A DNA stretch of 64,000 nucleotides, taken from positions 2,355,619-2,419,618 of the forward strand of contig NW_021167083.1 of the NCBI RefSeq assembly GCF_003711515.1, given 5' to 3'. Under the pieces are notes generated by a model that saw only the letters and a list, made by a program, of their open reading frames with translations, was not told where the DNA came from and made no database searches. A program made the position numbers and the translations under genes. This DNA is from Sodiomyces alkalinus F11. Its lineage: Eukaryota > Ascomycota > Sordariomycetes > Glomerellales > Plectosphaerellaceae. Below, piece after piece: positions 48,051-58,650 of this stretch (the stretch's first letter is position 1; each line of letters opens with the position of its first letter).

Positions 48051-48722
48051 CGGGGATCCTGTGTCTTTTATATTTAAGAGATAGATAAGCAGAGACGTTA
48101 ACTAAGCGGCTTATAGCTTCTATAAGTTAAGGGAGGCGTCTTTAACGAAGTAATCACGACTATTTAACCTGCCTTTATAGCTATTTATAGCTACCTCCTT
48201 TTATTTTCCTTTATTATAGAATCACGACTCCGCCTACTACCTAATAATAAACGAAAAGCCTTATTAAATATTTACTAGCTAATTATAGTAAGCGCCGAAG
48301 CCAGTTAGCTAATTATAGTTAGCGTTTCTAATATCGATTTCCTAATTTAGCACCTTCTTTCCGATTTTATAAAGGCTATCTTTATCACGACTTAGGAAAT
48401 AACCTCCTTTAATAACTAAAAGACCGTTCAAGCTATAGTTATAAGCTAAGGACTCCTACTTAAAGGGAAAAGCCTTTAGAAGAGGTCCTCGGAGGATAAA
48501 TAGAACCCTCCTCGGCCTTAATCCTAATCTCCCCCCCTTCGATATTTCCTTATAGACTCAGGCTTAACTATTCTTCCCTATTATATTTTACTCCTTTTCC
48601 GCTATTTCGATCTCCCCGTTTCCCCCCCGAACGTCCTTTCTTCCCTTTTTCTCTCTTTTTTTTTCGTAAGGAATTATTACTAAAGACCCTGATTAGGGTA
48701 ACGTAAGTAACCGTAGATACTA
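48051..48722. promoter_or_regulatory. Intergenic region between divergent gypsy-2 accessory ORFs
   Basis: No frame is visible. It holds a direct repeat of AGCTAATTATAGTAAGCG type (48281-48326), a long pyrimidine tract at 48590-48665 and the motif CCCTGATTAGGGTAAC at 48687-48702. The divergent layout suggests a bidirectional promoter independent of the LTR, but this is inference. Confidence 0.4.
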
Positions 48723-50790
48723 GATCCTACAAATATCGACGCTATAGCCGCTAATAACTCTATAGACTATTAGGCCACCGCCCCTAAAGGCTTAGACCTA
48801 AATAAGGGTATTTAGCTTAAAGGACTGACCGCTATCGAGTCGAGTACTAGGCCCTGTAAGGAGTATAACCCTAAGAAGAGTAGGTGGGCGTTCCTAGTAA
48901 GTAGTTTACCGTACCGCCTCTTTAAGGCCGTAGATAACGATACCCCTTATACTGGGTTTAGAGCTATCTCGAAGGATAGCTAGTAGATAATTTAGGGACT
49001 CCTGGATAAGAATAAGAATAACGCGTTAGACGTAGAGGCCGTAGGGCTCGCCGTATTATAATCGCCTCTAATAATCTTATATAGCGAAGGATATCTTAAG
49101 GTCCGTTCTATCTTAATATTAGCCTACCGGCTACGTAAAGATATAAAGGCCGATAGGTGGTAAGAGAAGAGCATTATAGAAGAAGTGATAAGTGCGGTGG
49201 TTAGCCGTAGGTAAGGGGATTTAAGGCCTACGGTATTCCTTAATAATATTCCGTGCTAGGGAATAGATACTAAGGGTAAGGCGGAGTTTATAACTCTCTC
49301 CGATAAGGCGCGGTAACGTGCTAAAACCAGCCGCTTTATTCCTATAATCTACGATATCGACGGTAACTATTTCGTTAGTCTAATTATCGACTAGGAGACT
49401 TAGATTATATATAGGTATAATAGTATATAGTCTAACGGTAAAAGTAAATAACGCCTCCTCAAAGTCGCCCATCTTACAATATAGTGGATAATTTATATCA
49501 GAGCTCCTAAAGAAGCCGTTAATAGTATAGCTAAAAAGTTCTATATTATCCCTAGCCCTATATAGCTAGACGGTTACTTATATAGTCCTTTTATTATAGA
49601 ATAGATTAGAGCTTCAGTCTAAGAGGAATACCTATTCCCTTAGAGCTCTAAGATTTATAGGTTTACTTAAGGTCGCTGTTACGGGAATAATATAGGGGAA
49701 TATACTCGGTATATTAAAGAAGGCTAGGTGATTTATATTAGTAAACTCTTTAGTTTTAGTTACTATATAGAATTAGCTATAAAGCCTATAACGCCGCCTC
49801 CTAAGGCCCCTAAGACGACTGGATTCTAGCCTATTAATAAGACTAAGACATGGATACCGGTTAACCCGCTTAAGGGTCCTAAGACTCCTAAGATACCTAA
49901 AGTTAAGGAAGAGTCTATTAACCTTACTGGTTCCCCTGATCCCGAGATTATAGACCTTACTAACTCGTCCGGCTAGAGTTTCTAGGACCCCCTAGTGTTA
50001 TCCGATAATAGTAGTAACGTCGACGACGTAGGTCTTAGTGGTCTCGAGCTCTAGACACCTAAGGGTAAGAAAGCAGTGAAGTAGACGCCGCCGGCTATTA
50101 AGAAAACGCCGCCCCTAAAGATACCGAAGATACCTAAAACGCCTAAGACTTTAAAGGCCTCTAAACCCTTTACCGCTTTAAAGAAGAGGAGTTACGATAT
50201 CTAAGATAAATAGGAAGAGGAGGCGAAGTACTAGGCTAAGGGCACGGAGATATCTTATTACCTGCTTTACTATAGACTCGTAGATATACGGCCTTTAGCT
50301 AAGCGCGTTAGTCCTATTAGGCCGAGCCTATACACTAAGGAAGAATAGGTTAAGTCCTTTAATAACCTATACCGAGTAGGCCTCCGTGAGGTAGTGGCTA
50401 ATAGCGCGCTATATCTACCGCCGCCTCGGGCTATACCTTAGGAAGGATAGCTTCGTTATAACGCGGGGATTAAATAGGAGGCAGATAAGGCTACCACTAA
50501 TTAAGAGGCTAGGAAGGCTAACAAGCCTAACTATATAGTTGGAGGAAGAACCTTACGAAAGCGTAAGTAGAGGCATATATAGAGGGTTAGATAAGAGATA
50601 TCTCGAGGAAATAATCGGTGGAGATAGTAAGTGAATAGTATATACGGAGGAACTAGAACTAAGAGGATCCCTAATCAGGTATACGTGGAGGACGGGGTGA
50701 TTAGAAGAATAAGGGTATACGATAGCTTTTTGCTTAGTTTATTTACTTATATCTGCTTGTTTTTAGGAGTTATCTACGCTACGAGGGCGT
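48723..50790 (+). pseudogene. Gypsy-2 Ulp1-like (C48) cysteine protease ORF
   Basis: A single ~690-codon frame with RIP stops reaches almost to the 3' LTR. The catalytic layout of Ulp1/SENP proteases is visible. A His position now Tyr (49368-49370) lies in a strand like IPIIYDIDGNYFVSLII. The Asp, now Asn, is 17 codons later (49419-49421, YNSI). Gln, now TAG, is at 49563-49565, and six codons later is the nucleophile Cys, now Tyr (49581-49583), in LDGYLYSPF where LDGYLCGPF is expected. These 17- and 6-residue spacings match yeast Ulp1 as I know it. Next come EIIDLT (49944-49961), a canonical SUMO-interacting pattern, and a Lys/Pro/Thr-rich tail (50050-50170). It would cleave SUMO or SUMO-like conjugates or process element proteins. 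It is now dead. Confidence 0.72.
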
Positions 50791-50810
50791 AATCGAGATA
50801 ACTAGGGCCG

Positions 50811-51173
50811 TATTATAACCGCGTAGATACGGCGTTAGAGTGGTTCGGTAGACGGTCATATAACCCCCCCTTTTAAGGCCGCTAGATCCGCTGCCTATAT
50901 ATATATTAAGGACAGGCTCGGGACGTCCCTATCGAGGGATTAACATATAATTATTATCCTCTTTTATAATTACTTATTCTACGTTTAAGGTATCTTTCTA
51001 GTTTAACTTACGTTACTCTAATCAGAATAGTGACTACCGATCTACTTCTTCGCTAAAGGTTATAGCGGTGTTAGTTATGTTTTGGTATGTATCGTGGTCT
51101 TACTAGACTGACCTCTTTATCTGATCTTTGTCTTGACGATCTGGTGCCACTACGTCTTCATCCAGTTATAATA
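50811..51173 (+). repeat. Gypsy-2 3' LTR
   Basis: It matches 36920-37283. The stretch before it is only moderately purine-rich, so a polypurine tract is not obvious. Confidence 0.9.
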
Positions 51174-52314
51174 TACCTAGTTATTTAAGGCGTGAAATAA
51201 GGTCTTTAGCATCTATAGCCTACTATAAGGTATACTAAAGCTTCTGAATAGCCGCCTGGGAATTACTAAAAATATAGCACTCTAGGGGCCTCGGCGTCTG
51301 CTCTAGGGTAGCGTAAAGGGCCTAGAGAATAGCGTATAATTAGCGTCCGCGACTTCGGTAGCGGCCCCTAGATTAAAGCCTATAGCTTTACAGGGCCTTC
51401 CGGTATTAGTCCACTATATCACAGCGGCTATAGCCTGCGAGGGTCCTCTAGGGCGGCTAGTAGGGTGGCCTAGGGAGCCGTCGGTATAGAAAACAGCAGC
51501 CTATTCCCCTAGGCCTTGTTGTATTTCAGCGAGGGCTTTAAGGTAGGCTGTTTTCTAATCGAGGGTATCGGGGCCAGGGCCAGGGCCAGGGTTAGTGGCT
51601 ATAATACGCCGGTCTTTAGGAAAAAAGGGCCTTAGATCCGCTAAGGGTTCCGAAGTCTAGGGGGCCTCCTACCTAGCCGAAGGGCCCTCGATATCCTAAG
51701 ACTAACCTATTAAAGCCGCTATTTCTAGGCCTAGCCTAAATAGCTATGTACTAGGCAGAAGGTTCTATAGCCGGTTAAGGCCTTCGTGGTTTTCGCTTAG
51801 TAGGAGCTAGCGTCTAATAGGGTGGTTCTATAGGAATTTTAAGATTCTAAAGGCATAAAGCCTATTAGACCTAGTTAACCGAACCGCCGCTGGGGGGATT
51901 GCTGCTTCGAGTTCTAGAGGCCGTAAAGGGGCTCCCCTAAAAGCACCTAAGGCCCTGACTAGGGCCCCGTACTGTAATCGTTCTAGGCGATCCATAAGGT
52001 GTTTTTTTCGGTGATTTAGGGTCCTACCAGAGCTGCGAGCCAAAATCAGCTAGGGAGGCTATACAGGCTATATATAGCTGTCGTAAAGCCTTAAAGGAAA
52101 GGCCCCTTTACGAGCTAGCTAGTCTATATAGCCTGTTTAGGGCCCCTAAGGCCGAAGTTAGTCGTTTTTCGACATGGGGTTTCAAGGATAGCTTAGGATC
52201 AAACCAGACCCCTGCGTGCCTTATTAAACTCCTTCTACTACGCTTTATAGTCAGCCCTTTCTTCGCGGTATACGCGTTAATCTTATAGATAGCGTATACG
52301 CCCCTTTTTAGAAA
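51174..52314 (-). pseudogene. LINE-E 5'-truncated part (RNase H and RT C-terminus)
   Basis: It resumes the LINE frame lost at 36919. FYTDGS is readable in reverse at 51479-51496. A 71-codon stretch at 51828-52043 is still open and includes LNHRKKHLMDRLERLQYGAL, the same region that begins LINE-D at position 20. The RT C-terminal segment HAGVWFDPKLSLKPHVEKRL lies near 52165-52225. The copy is truncated at about 52314, where copia-2 gag resumes. Confidence 0.82.
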
Positions 52315-52938
52315 GGTTATCGATAGATATAGGCGTCCTTATCAGTGGTTCTTTCTTTACGGCTATAGCCTTCTAGCGAGCAGCTGTGTTTTTCTTACTA
52401 GCGGCTAGAGTAGCCGTGGCCGGTATAGTAGCGGCTATAGAAGCGGCGGCGTCCGCGGTATAGGTAGCCTTATTAGTCTCTAGTATATCGGTAGAAGATA
52501 TAGTAGCCGTAGTCTCCTCCGTCGCGTCTAGGTCCACGATAAGTGCTTCGTATTTACGAACGTTAGGTAATATAGGCTTAAGAAGCAGGTAGGTATTAGC
52601 CTCCTTATCGCTTAGCTTTAGATTAAGATAGTTATCCTAGTAGGAGGCAGATTTACCGCGTACCGCTTGCTCCTATATCGCCAAATCCCTTTAGTTAGTA
52701 AGGGTAGTAGCGGCTACCTTCTATTCGGTATTATATATATTAGAAGATATCGTTACTTACTTTCGGTTAATTAATTAATTAATAGGTCGGTAAGTAGGTT
52801 TATTAATCCCTTAATTACTCTAATTAGGTCGATAGTAATTATTTAAAAGTGCTTATAAAACGTGACTACTTTTTATAGTAGAATAGGGGTAGCCTTATTA
52901 ATATCTATCGTTTTAGCGGTATAAACCGGGCTTATAAC
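52315..52938 (-). pseudogene. Copia-2 gag N-terminus and leader
   Basis: It matches copia-3 at 22621-23151 and joins, after removal of LINE-E, to the gag frame that ends at 36108. The same KYEALI and GKSASY segments are readable. The leader next to the LTR has AAGCCCGGTTTATA. It contains an Ala/Thr-rich stretch near 52400-52500. Confidence 0.68.
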
Positions 52939-53213
52939 TATCGTATATTAAAATAGCATATATATAGTTACCTTAATAAAGCAGAAGTCTTATATATATA
53001 TATTATATTAAATTATATCTATATAAGTCTCTTATACCCTTAATTTTAGTAGTAAAGACTCTATTATAGGTACTATATTATTTAGATCACATCCAGTCTT
53101 TTCCGGTATCCGCCCGTATTATATCCTAGTACTCGAGGTCCCTAAGATCCAAAGCCCTTAGTCAGGCATAGATCCCCTAGAGACCGCGTGGTGGTCTGTG
53201 TGCCTATATACTA
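52939..53213 (-). repeat. Copia-2 5' LTR
   Basis: 275 bp, longer subtype with the ~22-bp block, the same subtype as its partner at 30740-31010 and the copy at 9357-9633. Confidence 0.8.
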
Positions 53214-53225
53214 TCCCGCGGTATA

Positions 53226-53618
53226 TAATACGCCCTAGATTCCACCGGGAACGCTAGGGCGTACCACGGGCATACTATAGTATAAGCTGTAGCACGCACA
53301 GGGTATAGTATAGGTACCTTTAGCGTATACTATAGCTTCCCTGGGTTATACCCGGGTTCCTATACGTAGAAGCCGAGGATTCCACGGGGTTTACCCGTGG
53401 AATACTTAAGTCCTGGGGGCGCGCCCCCTTAGCTTATGGAAGGTATCTTTATTATACCTTATTTACTATAGTAAAGGTTACCCATTAAATCCTAGGTTCC
53501 CTAGGTCTAATAGTGCTAGCTAGCTAGAATTATGCCCGGATAGGGTATATTAAATCCTAGATCCTTCTAGGTCCTATAGTACTAGCTAGCTAGGGATTTA
53601 CCTAGTTAGGGCTTATTA
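53226..53618 (+). mobile_element. S element copy, abutting T2
   Basis: 393 bp with TAATACGCCC at the left end and GGGCTTATTA at the right end. It is joined to the outer end of T2 at the same point where the S-related copy at 25391 is joined to T1. The left neighbour (CGGTATA at 53219-53225) seems to be the far side of the minisatellite split by copia-2. Confidence 0.75.
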
Positions 53619-55560
53619 GATAGTAGTAACTAAGCTTTTAGGTAAGGTTTATATACTACCGCCCGGCGCGAACTATATATACTAAGACTAAATAGATATA
53701 TAATATACTAGTATTCGCCGTTTTGGACTATATATACTAGTACTAAACAGGCATATAGTTTACTAGGGTATACTACGGGGTACCCTAGCGAACGCTAGCG
53801 TATTAGGCATAGCCGCCCTTAAAGGCGCGAACTATATATACTAAGACTAAATAAATATAAAGCGCGCTAGCCGAAAACGCCTCCCCTTTAATAAGTCTAG
53901 GCGTAAAGCGATAAAGGGAACCACTATCCTCTAGTCGTACACTATTAAATATCACCTACCTTTATAATAACTACTAGCTATAAAACCTAAGCTTCGATAC
54001 TGCGATAACCTTCCTCATAATCACTAGTTAGTGTAGGCAACTATAATAACCTACAGCGACGCTAACTATTCTCAACGATCGCTAAAGGGCGCAGAATAAT
54101 AACTATACTATCCTATACACTAGTATCCTCCGTAGAACCCGAGTCCCGATAGAAAACGACGGGGCACTAACCCCTAATGGCCTCCCCTTTACTAAGTCTA
54201 GGCATAAAGCACTAAGAATCCACGGTCGCTAGCTAAGGTATAGGATAATAACTATACTAAACTATATATTAGTATCTACTATAGATCGATCCCGAGCTCT
54301 AATACCTCTCGATAATTTGCCCCCCTCCTCCTCTTCTCTATAAAGTATACCAGGGAATCTATAATCGCTAGTTAAGCGTAGGAATAGCGCCTATACTAAC
54401 CTATACTGGCACCTACTATAAATTCCTCGCTCTAATATAAGGCTAATCTTCCTAACGGTTATAGCGACAACCTTTCTAATAATCGCTAAAGGGCGTAGGA
54501 TAATAATTTTACTATCCTATATACTAGTACCCTCCGTGGAACCCGAGCTCCGGCAAAAAAACCATAAGGCGTACTAACCTCCCCCTTCTTTACTATAGCA
54601 CTAAGCCACTCGATATCCCCCCCCTTTCTTTCACCGTAGCACTAAACTACTCGATAATCCCCCTCCCCTTTTTTCTCCCCTTTTCCCGCGGAGTATAAAG
54701 GGAGCTAGCCTCCCCTTACCGTAAGATTCCCTTTACCCGTATTTCGCGGGGAACGTTTTCCTCCTAGCGCGGCTCGCCTTTATCCGACCGGCTTAACGTA
54801 TTACGAATATCCGAGGCTAGCGGTGTAATAACCCTAATACGAAAAGCGTAGAACTAGTATCTATATAAGAGGCTACCTAACGCTTGGGAAGCGTACTAAA
54901 GCCTCCGCCATATACCCGAGAAATAGCCTAATCGCGAGCCATAGACTTAGAACGCCCTTATCGGATTTATCCGTGGTCTTTTAGCTAATCCTCCCTAATA
55001 AAGGGAGGGCTTCCCCTTATTCTGCTAGCCTTTATCGGATTTACCCGAGGTTCCCTTAGCCTATTCTCCTTAATAGGGGGAGGGCTTCCCTATAGCAGAC
55101 TCGTCTTTAACTATAACCGATAAATAGCTTATCTCGGATATCCAGATACCGCTATAGATCCTCACACGGACCCGTTCCCCGGACGGAACGCTAAGGCAGG
55201 CCTAGGTAATACTAATAATTAGGATAATAACTTATAGCGTAACCTATAAAAGTATCGCGGTTTACTATTAGTTCCTTATAACCGCCTATAGTATACCGCC
55301 ATGTTATCGCTTTATTCTATCTCCCCTTAACGTATATCTATCGTTTTATAACGTATACTCATTTCCTTTCTCTTGTTTTGCCTTTGCCTTCTTTCCTTTC
55401 CCTTTTTTCCTTTCCCTTCTTTACTTTCCCTTCTTTACTTTCCCTTCTTTACTTTCCCTTCTTTACTTTCCCTTCTTTCCTTTTTATCATAAATACTATT
55501 ACCGCCTATAGTCATTAAGTAATCACTATTCGGCGCTACCGGTTACTATTTCCCGCTAAA
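53619..55560 (-). repeat. T2: reverse copy of the long T repeat
   Basis: It aligns in reverse with T1 and T3. Matching landmarks include CCGTATTTCGCGGGGAACG (54739-54757) and the GATAATCCCCC/ACTCGATA blocks near 54615-54660. The outer end is at S (53619). The inner end, near 55560, contains GCCCGCAGGATATAAG, similar to 58229-58245. No frame is visible. Confidence 0.72.
55417..55472 (+). repeat. 14-bp pyrimidine tandem repeat in T2
   Basis: Four tandem copies of TTCTTTACTTTCCC within a longer C/T-only tract (about 55380-55485). T1 and T3 have the complementary purine tract at the same place without the regular array. Confidence 0.88.
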
Positions 55561-56259
55561 GGACGCCCGCAGGATATAAGCCTTATATCGCCCGGGGTAG
55601 ATACTTAGGGGCGTTAGTTTATTAGTAAGCGGATACCCGAAAAAGCTATAAAGGCGTAGGAACTAACCGATATCTTTAAGGAGGGATAAAGACCTTAGTT
55701 AATCTAAGGATAGCCTTAAAGAAAACAGAGGTTCTAAAGGCGTTATAGCCGGGTAATATTAAAGAACCGCGAGTGTTAAAGGACTATAAGGTACGCGGCG
55801 GAGCCAGAAGACTAAGGGTTGTAAGGTATACCAGCGACACGATATAAGACGAATATTACCGCCGCTATAGGTAATAACCGTAAGCCCCAGGGAACTAGAA
55901 GGAATAGAAGGAATAAAAAGTCCTAAACCTATATATACCTTCTATCGGCCGCCGTAATCACGGTTACTATAACGCTCTACGCGGCGCTAGGAAAAATAAT
56001 ATCGCTCCTATAGCGTTTACGTTTTATTCTCCTTTCTTTCCTACTTACTACTACCACGATTATTTATATCGCTAATATAGTTTACTATTATTCCTATAGT
56101 ACCCTATTTATTATTTTATCGTTTTTATAACGTATACCCGTTCCTTTTTCTATTTATATAAGCGCGAACTATCTAATCTCCCCGCCTCCTATAATAAGCC
56201 GATATAAACAGTGTTTCTCCTTATACTGCTTTAGGGATTTAGAACCGCCTTACCGCCTA
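55561..56259. other. Inner flank of T2, no gene recognised
   Basis: RIP-mutated sequence without a convincing frame. It may hold the promoter and 5' part of the ORF that follows. Confidence 0.4.
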
Positions 56260-57945
56260 CCTATTGAATAGTCCGGTCGCCGAGTTTCTATTAGCTATCT
56301 AAAGACTAGGATTACTATAACCTCTTCGAACACGCCTTTAGAAACCCTAAAAAGCCAAGTGCCGGCTTTACTAAAGCCGGATATTACCGCGCCGTTACCT
56401 TTTACCGTATAGAAAAGCGTTTAGAATATAAGCTAAACGCCCTTAGCGAGCGGTTCGCAGAGTAAAAGTAGTTCTATAAGCGTATAATCCGCGAGTTCCG
56501 AGTATACGCCGAAGCCTAGGCCTACCTTAACCTAAAGGCATACGACCTAGACCGCACTATCTTTATACCCGCGGAGCACCCTAAGGAAAACACTAAGATC
56601 ACGTAGTAAAAAGCTAACAAGCTTATTTAGTAGTTTCCCTAGCCCGATTACTTACTAAACGCGAACGCAGAGCTTATATCTTAGGAATACCCTAATATCT
56701 CCTATAAAGACTACTTAGAGATAGGCCAAAACCCTAATATATCCCGTAACTATATAAGGAAGTTCACGAAAGCTCTCTAAAAGCCTATACGTCTTACACT
56801 AACACACCCGCTATCACGCCCGGCCCCCGCTCTAGTATATACGTTAACCTCGTAAATAACGCGGAAGCTAGTAATAATCCCGTCGCCGCCTTAGGTTCTT
56901 AGGGTATATCTTATTCTATACTAGTTCCTAGATTTATACTCGACTACTAATAGGAGTAGACCTTTCTATTATAGGTTATATATAACCTTATTAGTATAAA
57001 GGGTAAGACTATCACGGAAAAGGAGTTCCGCCGTAAGTTATAGAAATACGCTAAGGAGACTAAGAAATATAATAAACTATCGCGTAAATACCTTAAGGGA
57101 CTAACTATGGGCTTTAACTAGCTAGAGGAATAGCCTATTAATATCCTATTAGCTATAGAGCTTCTAGGTTAGCTACGCCTAGGTAGCGTACCGAGTCTTA
57201 CTACGCCGGCTAAAATAATAAAACGGCCCGCGCTAGGCCCGGCTAGTCCTAATCCTACCCCCGCTAAGCGAGTAGCTATAAGAGGGTTTAAGGAAAAGAT
57301 ACTCCTAGATATAGTTAATAACTATAGTACTAAATTACGGGATAATAAAGAGCTACCCTCCTCTAATTCGATAAGCACCGGTACGTAGACTCTAGTAATT
57401 ATACGCTAGCGCGGCTATAGAATAATACTTCTCGTCCTAATAGAATATTAGCTTTACGGCTTTATTAAGGACGTTATAGCCCCGAGTACTAGCTAAAACG
57501 CTATAGAATTCACCTAAGTCATATGCTACCTTCGCTTAGGAAGGGCGGTTCCCCTAACTCCCCTAAGAGTTAATCGGTAACTATCGCTAGCTTACTTTAA
57601 TTAGCTTACTAAGCGCGTTACCGCTAACTATAAGCTCTCCCTCTATACTATACTCGCGTGCGCGGCTCTTAATGCTAGTATACTAAGTATAGCGTTTCCA
57701 GACTAATAGTATTCGCTAATCTTAACCCTGGACGCCTTAATAGGCTAACGAATAAGATAACGGTATAAGACACAGCTACTATTCTAAAGGCTAATCTTAA
57801 CCAGTAGGGTTTCCCCGATAAAATTAAGCTCGCTACCCAGGATAATAATAACTACAAGGTCACTATTCTAGAGTAACTTTATAGCTATATATAATAGCTT
57901 ACTAGGCTAGATTACGTTTACTAGGGGTGATATAGATAGGATAGC
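56260..57945 (+). pseudogene. Unidentified ~550-codon ORF inside the T-flanked region
   Basis: A plus-strand frame stays readable from about 56290 to 57945 with Gln/Trp stops only. N-terminal part: basic and aromatic, with NLFEHAFRNPKKPSAGFTKA near 56330. Middle: a Lys-rich helical-looking segment (about 57000-57110). C-terminal part: a Pro-rich patch (about 57235-57280) and a hydrophobic region (about 57650-57720). It converges on the reverse-strand ORF at 58985-60770. I do not recognise the family; a transposase or capsid-like role is possible but unsupported. Confidence 0.5.
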
Positions 57946-58257
57946 ATAGGTCTTTTTTCCGGTCCGTTATTAGCTTTCGTTAGGCGTACTAGGATTTTAC
58001 TAGGGTATACGGTAAGAAAGGACGCTACGGCGTTAGTATATTTTATTTTATTTTTTTCTCTTTTCTTCGCTTAGCTAAGTAGTAAGTAATAACGGCGGCG
58101 GTCGTTATTAGGGCACCGCCGTGTAAGAATATTTTTTCTTTCCATCCTCCCTAACTATACCACGGTTTACTAGTATAACCATAACACGCCTTAAGTAAGG
58201 CTATTATAGTTACCGGGGAAAGCCCGCGGGATATAGGGCTTTATCGCCCGGGGTATT
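57946..58257. other. Spacer resembling the inner end of T
   Basis: It has a T-rich and pyrimidine-rich stretch (58035-58070) followed by GCGGCGGTCGTTATT and then GCCCGCGGGATATAGG (58229-58244), echoing 55380-55600. It may be a degenerate partial T copy. Confidence 0.4.
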
Positions 58258-58650
58258 TAATACGCCTTAGATTCTACCGGGAATACTAGGGCGTACCACG
58301 GGCGTATTATAGTATAAGCTATAGCACGCACGGGGTATACTATAGGTACTTTTAGCCTATAATATAGCTTCTCTGGGTTATACCTGGGTTCTTATACGTA
58401 GGAGCCGAGGATTCCATAGGGCTTACCCATGGAATACTTAAGTCCTAAGGGCTCGCCCCCTTAGCTTAGAGAAGCTATCTTTATTACACCTTATTTACTA
58501 TAGTAAAGGTTATGCTCTAACTCCTGGGTTCCCTAGGTCCGACAATGCTAGCTAACTAGAATCGTGCCCGGATAGGGCATATTAAATCCTAGATCCTTCT
58601 AGGTCCTATAGTACTGGCTAGCCAGAGATTTACCTGGTTAGGGCTTATCA
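58258..58650 (+). mobile_element. S element copy between the two convergent ORFs
   Basis: 393 bp, same direction as 53226-53618. It is flanked by GTATT and GTATA, a likely imperfect 5-bp target duplication. It is followed by a block (58651-58690) matching the minisatellite edge seen at 25790-25835. Confidence 0.75.

Larger units (their letters stand above)
36920..51173 (+). mobile_element. Gypsy-2: giant (14.25 kb) Ty3/gypsy element with extra ORFs
   Basis: LTRs of about 364 bp at 36920-37283 and 50811-51173 end in the inverted pair TGTTATAAC/GTTATAACA (RIP-altered). It inserted in the RNase H region of LINE-E. Internal order: gag with hydrophobic N-terminal segment, SUMO-interacting-like motif and zinc knuckle; protease; RT; RNase H; integrase; then about 5.3 kb with a short plus ORF, an antisense ORF and a Ulp1-like ORF. 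It is about twice the usual gypsy length. A clear target duplication could not be read. All ORFs carry RIP stops. Confidence 0.85.
30740..53213 (-). mobile_element. Copia-2: Ty1/copia element, split by LINE-E and gypsy-2
   Basis: The minus-strand element spans 30740-36108 plus about 52315-53213 once the nested insertions are removed, roughly 6.3 kb. LTRs lie at 30740-31010 (3') and 52939-53213 (5'). The flanks TCTCG (30735-30739) and TCCCG (53214-53218) are a probable target duplication with one C/T change. Gag, integrase, RT and RNase H follow the copia order. Confidence 0.78.
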
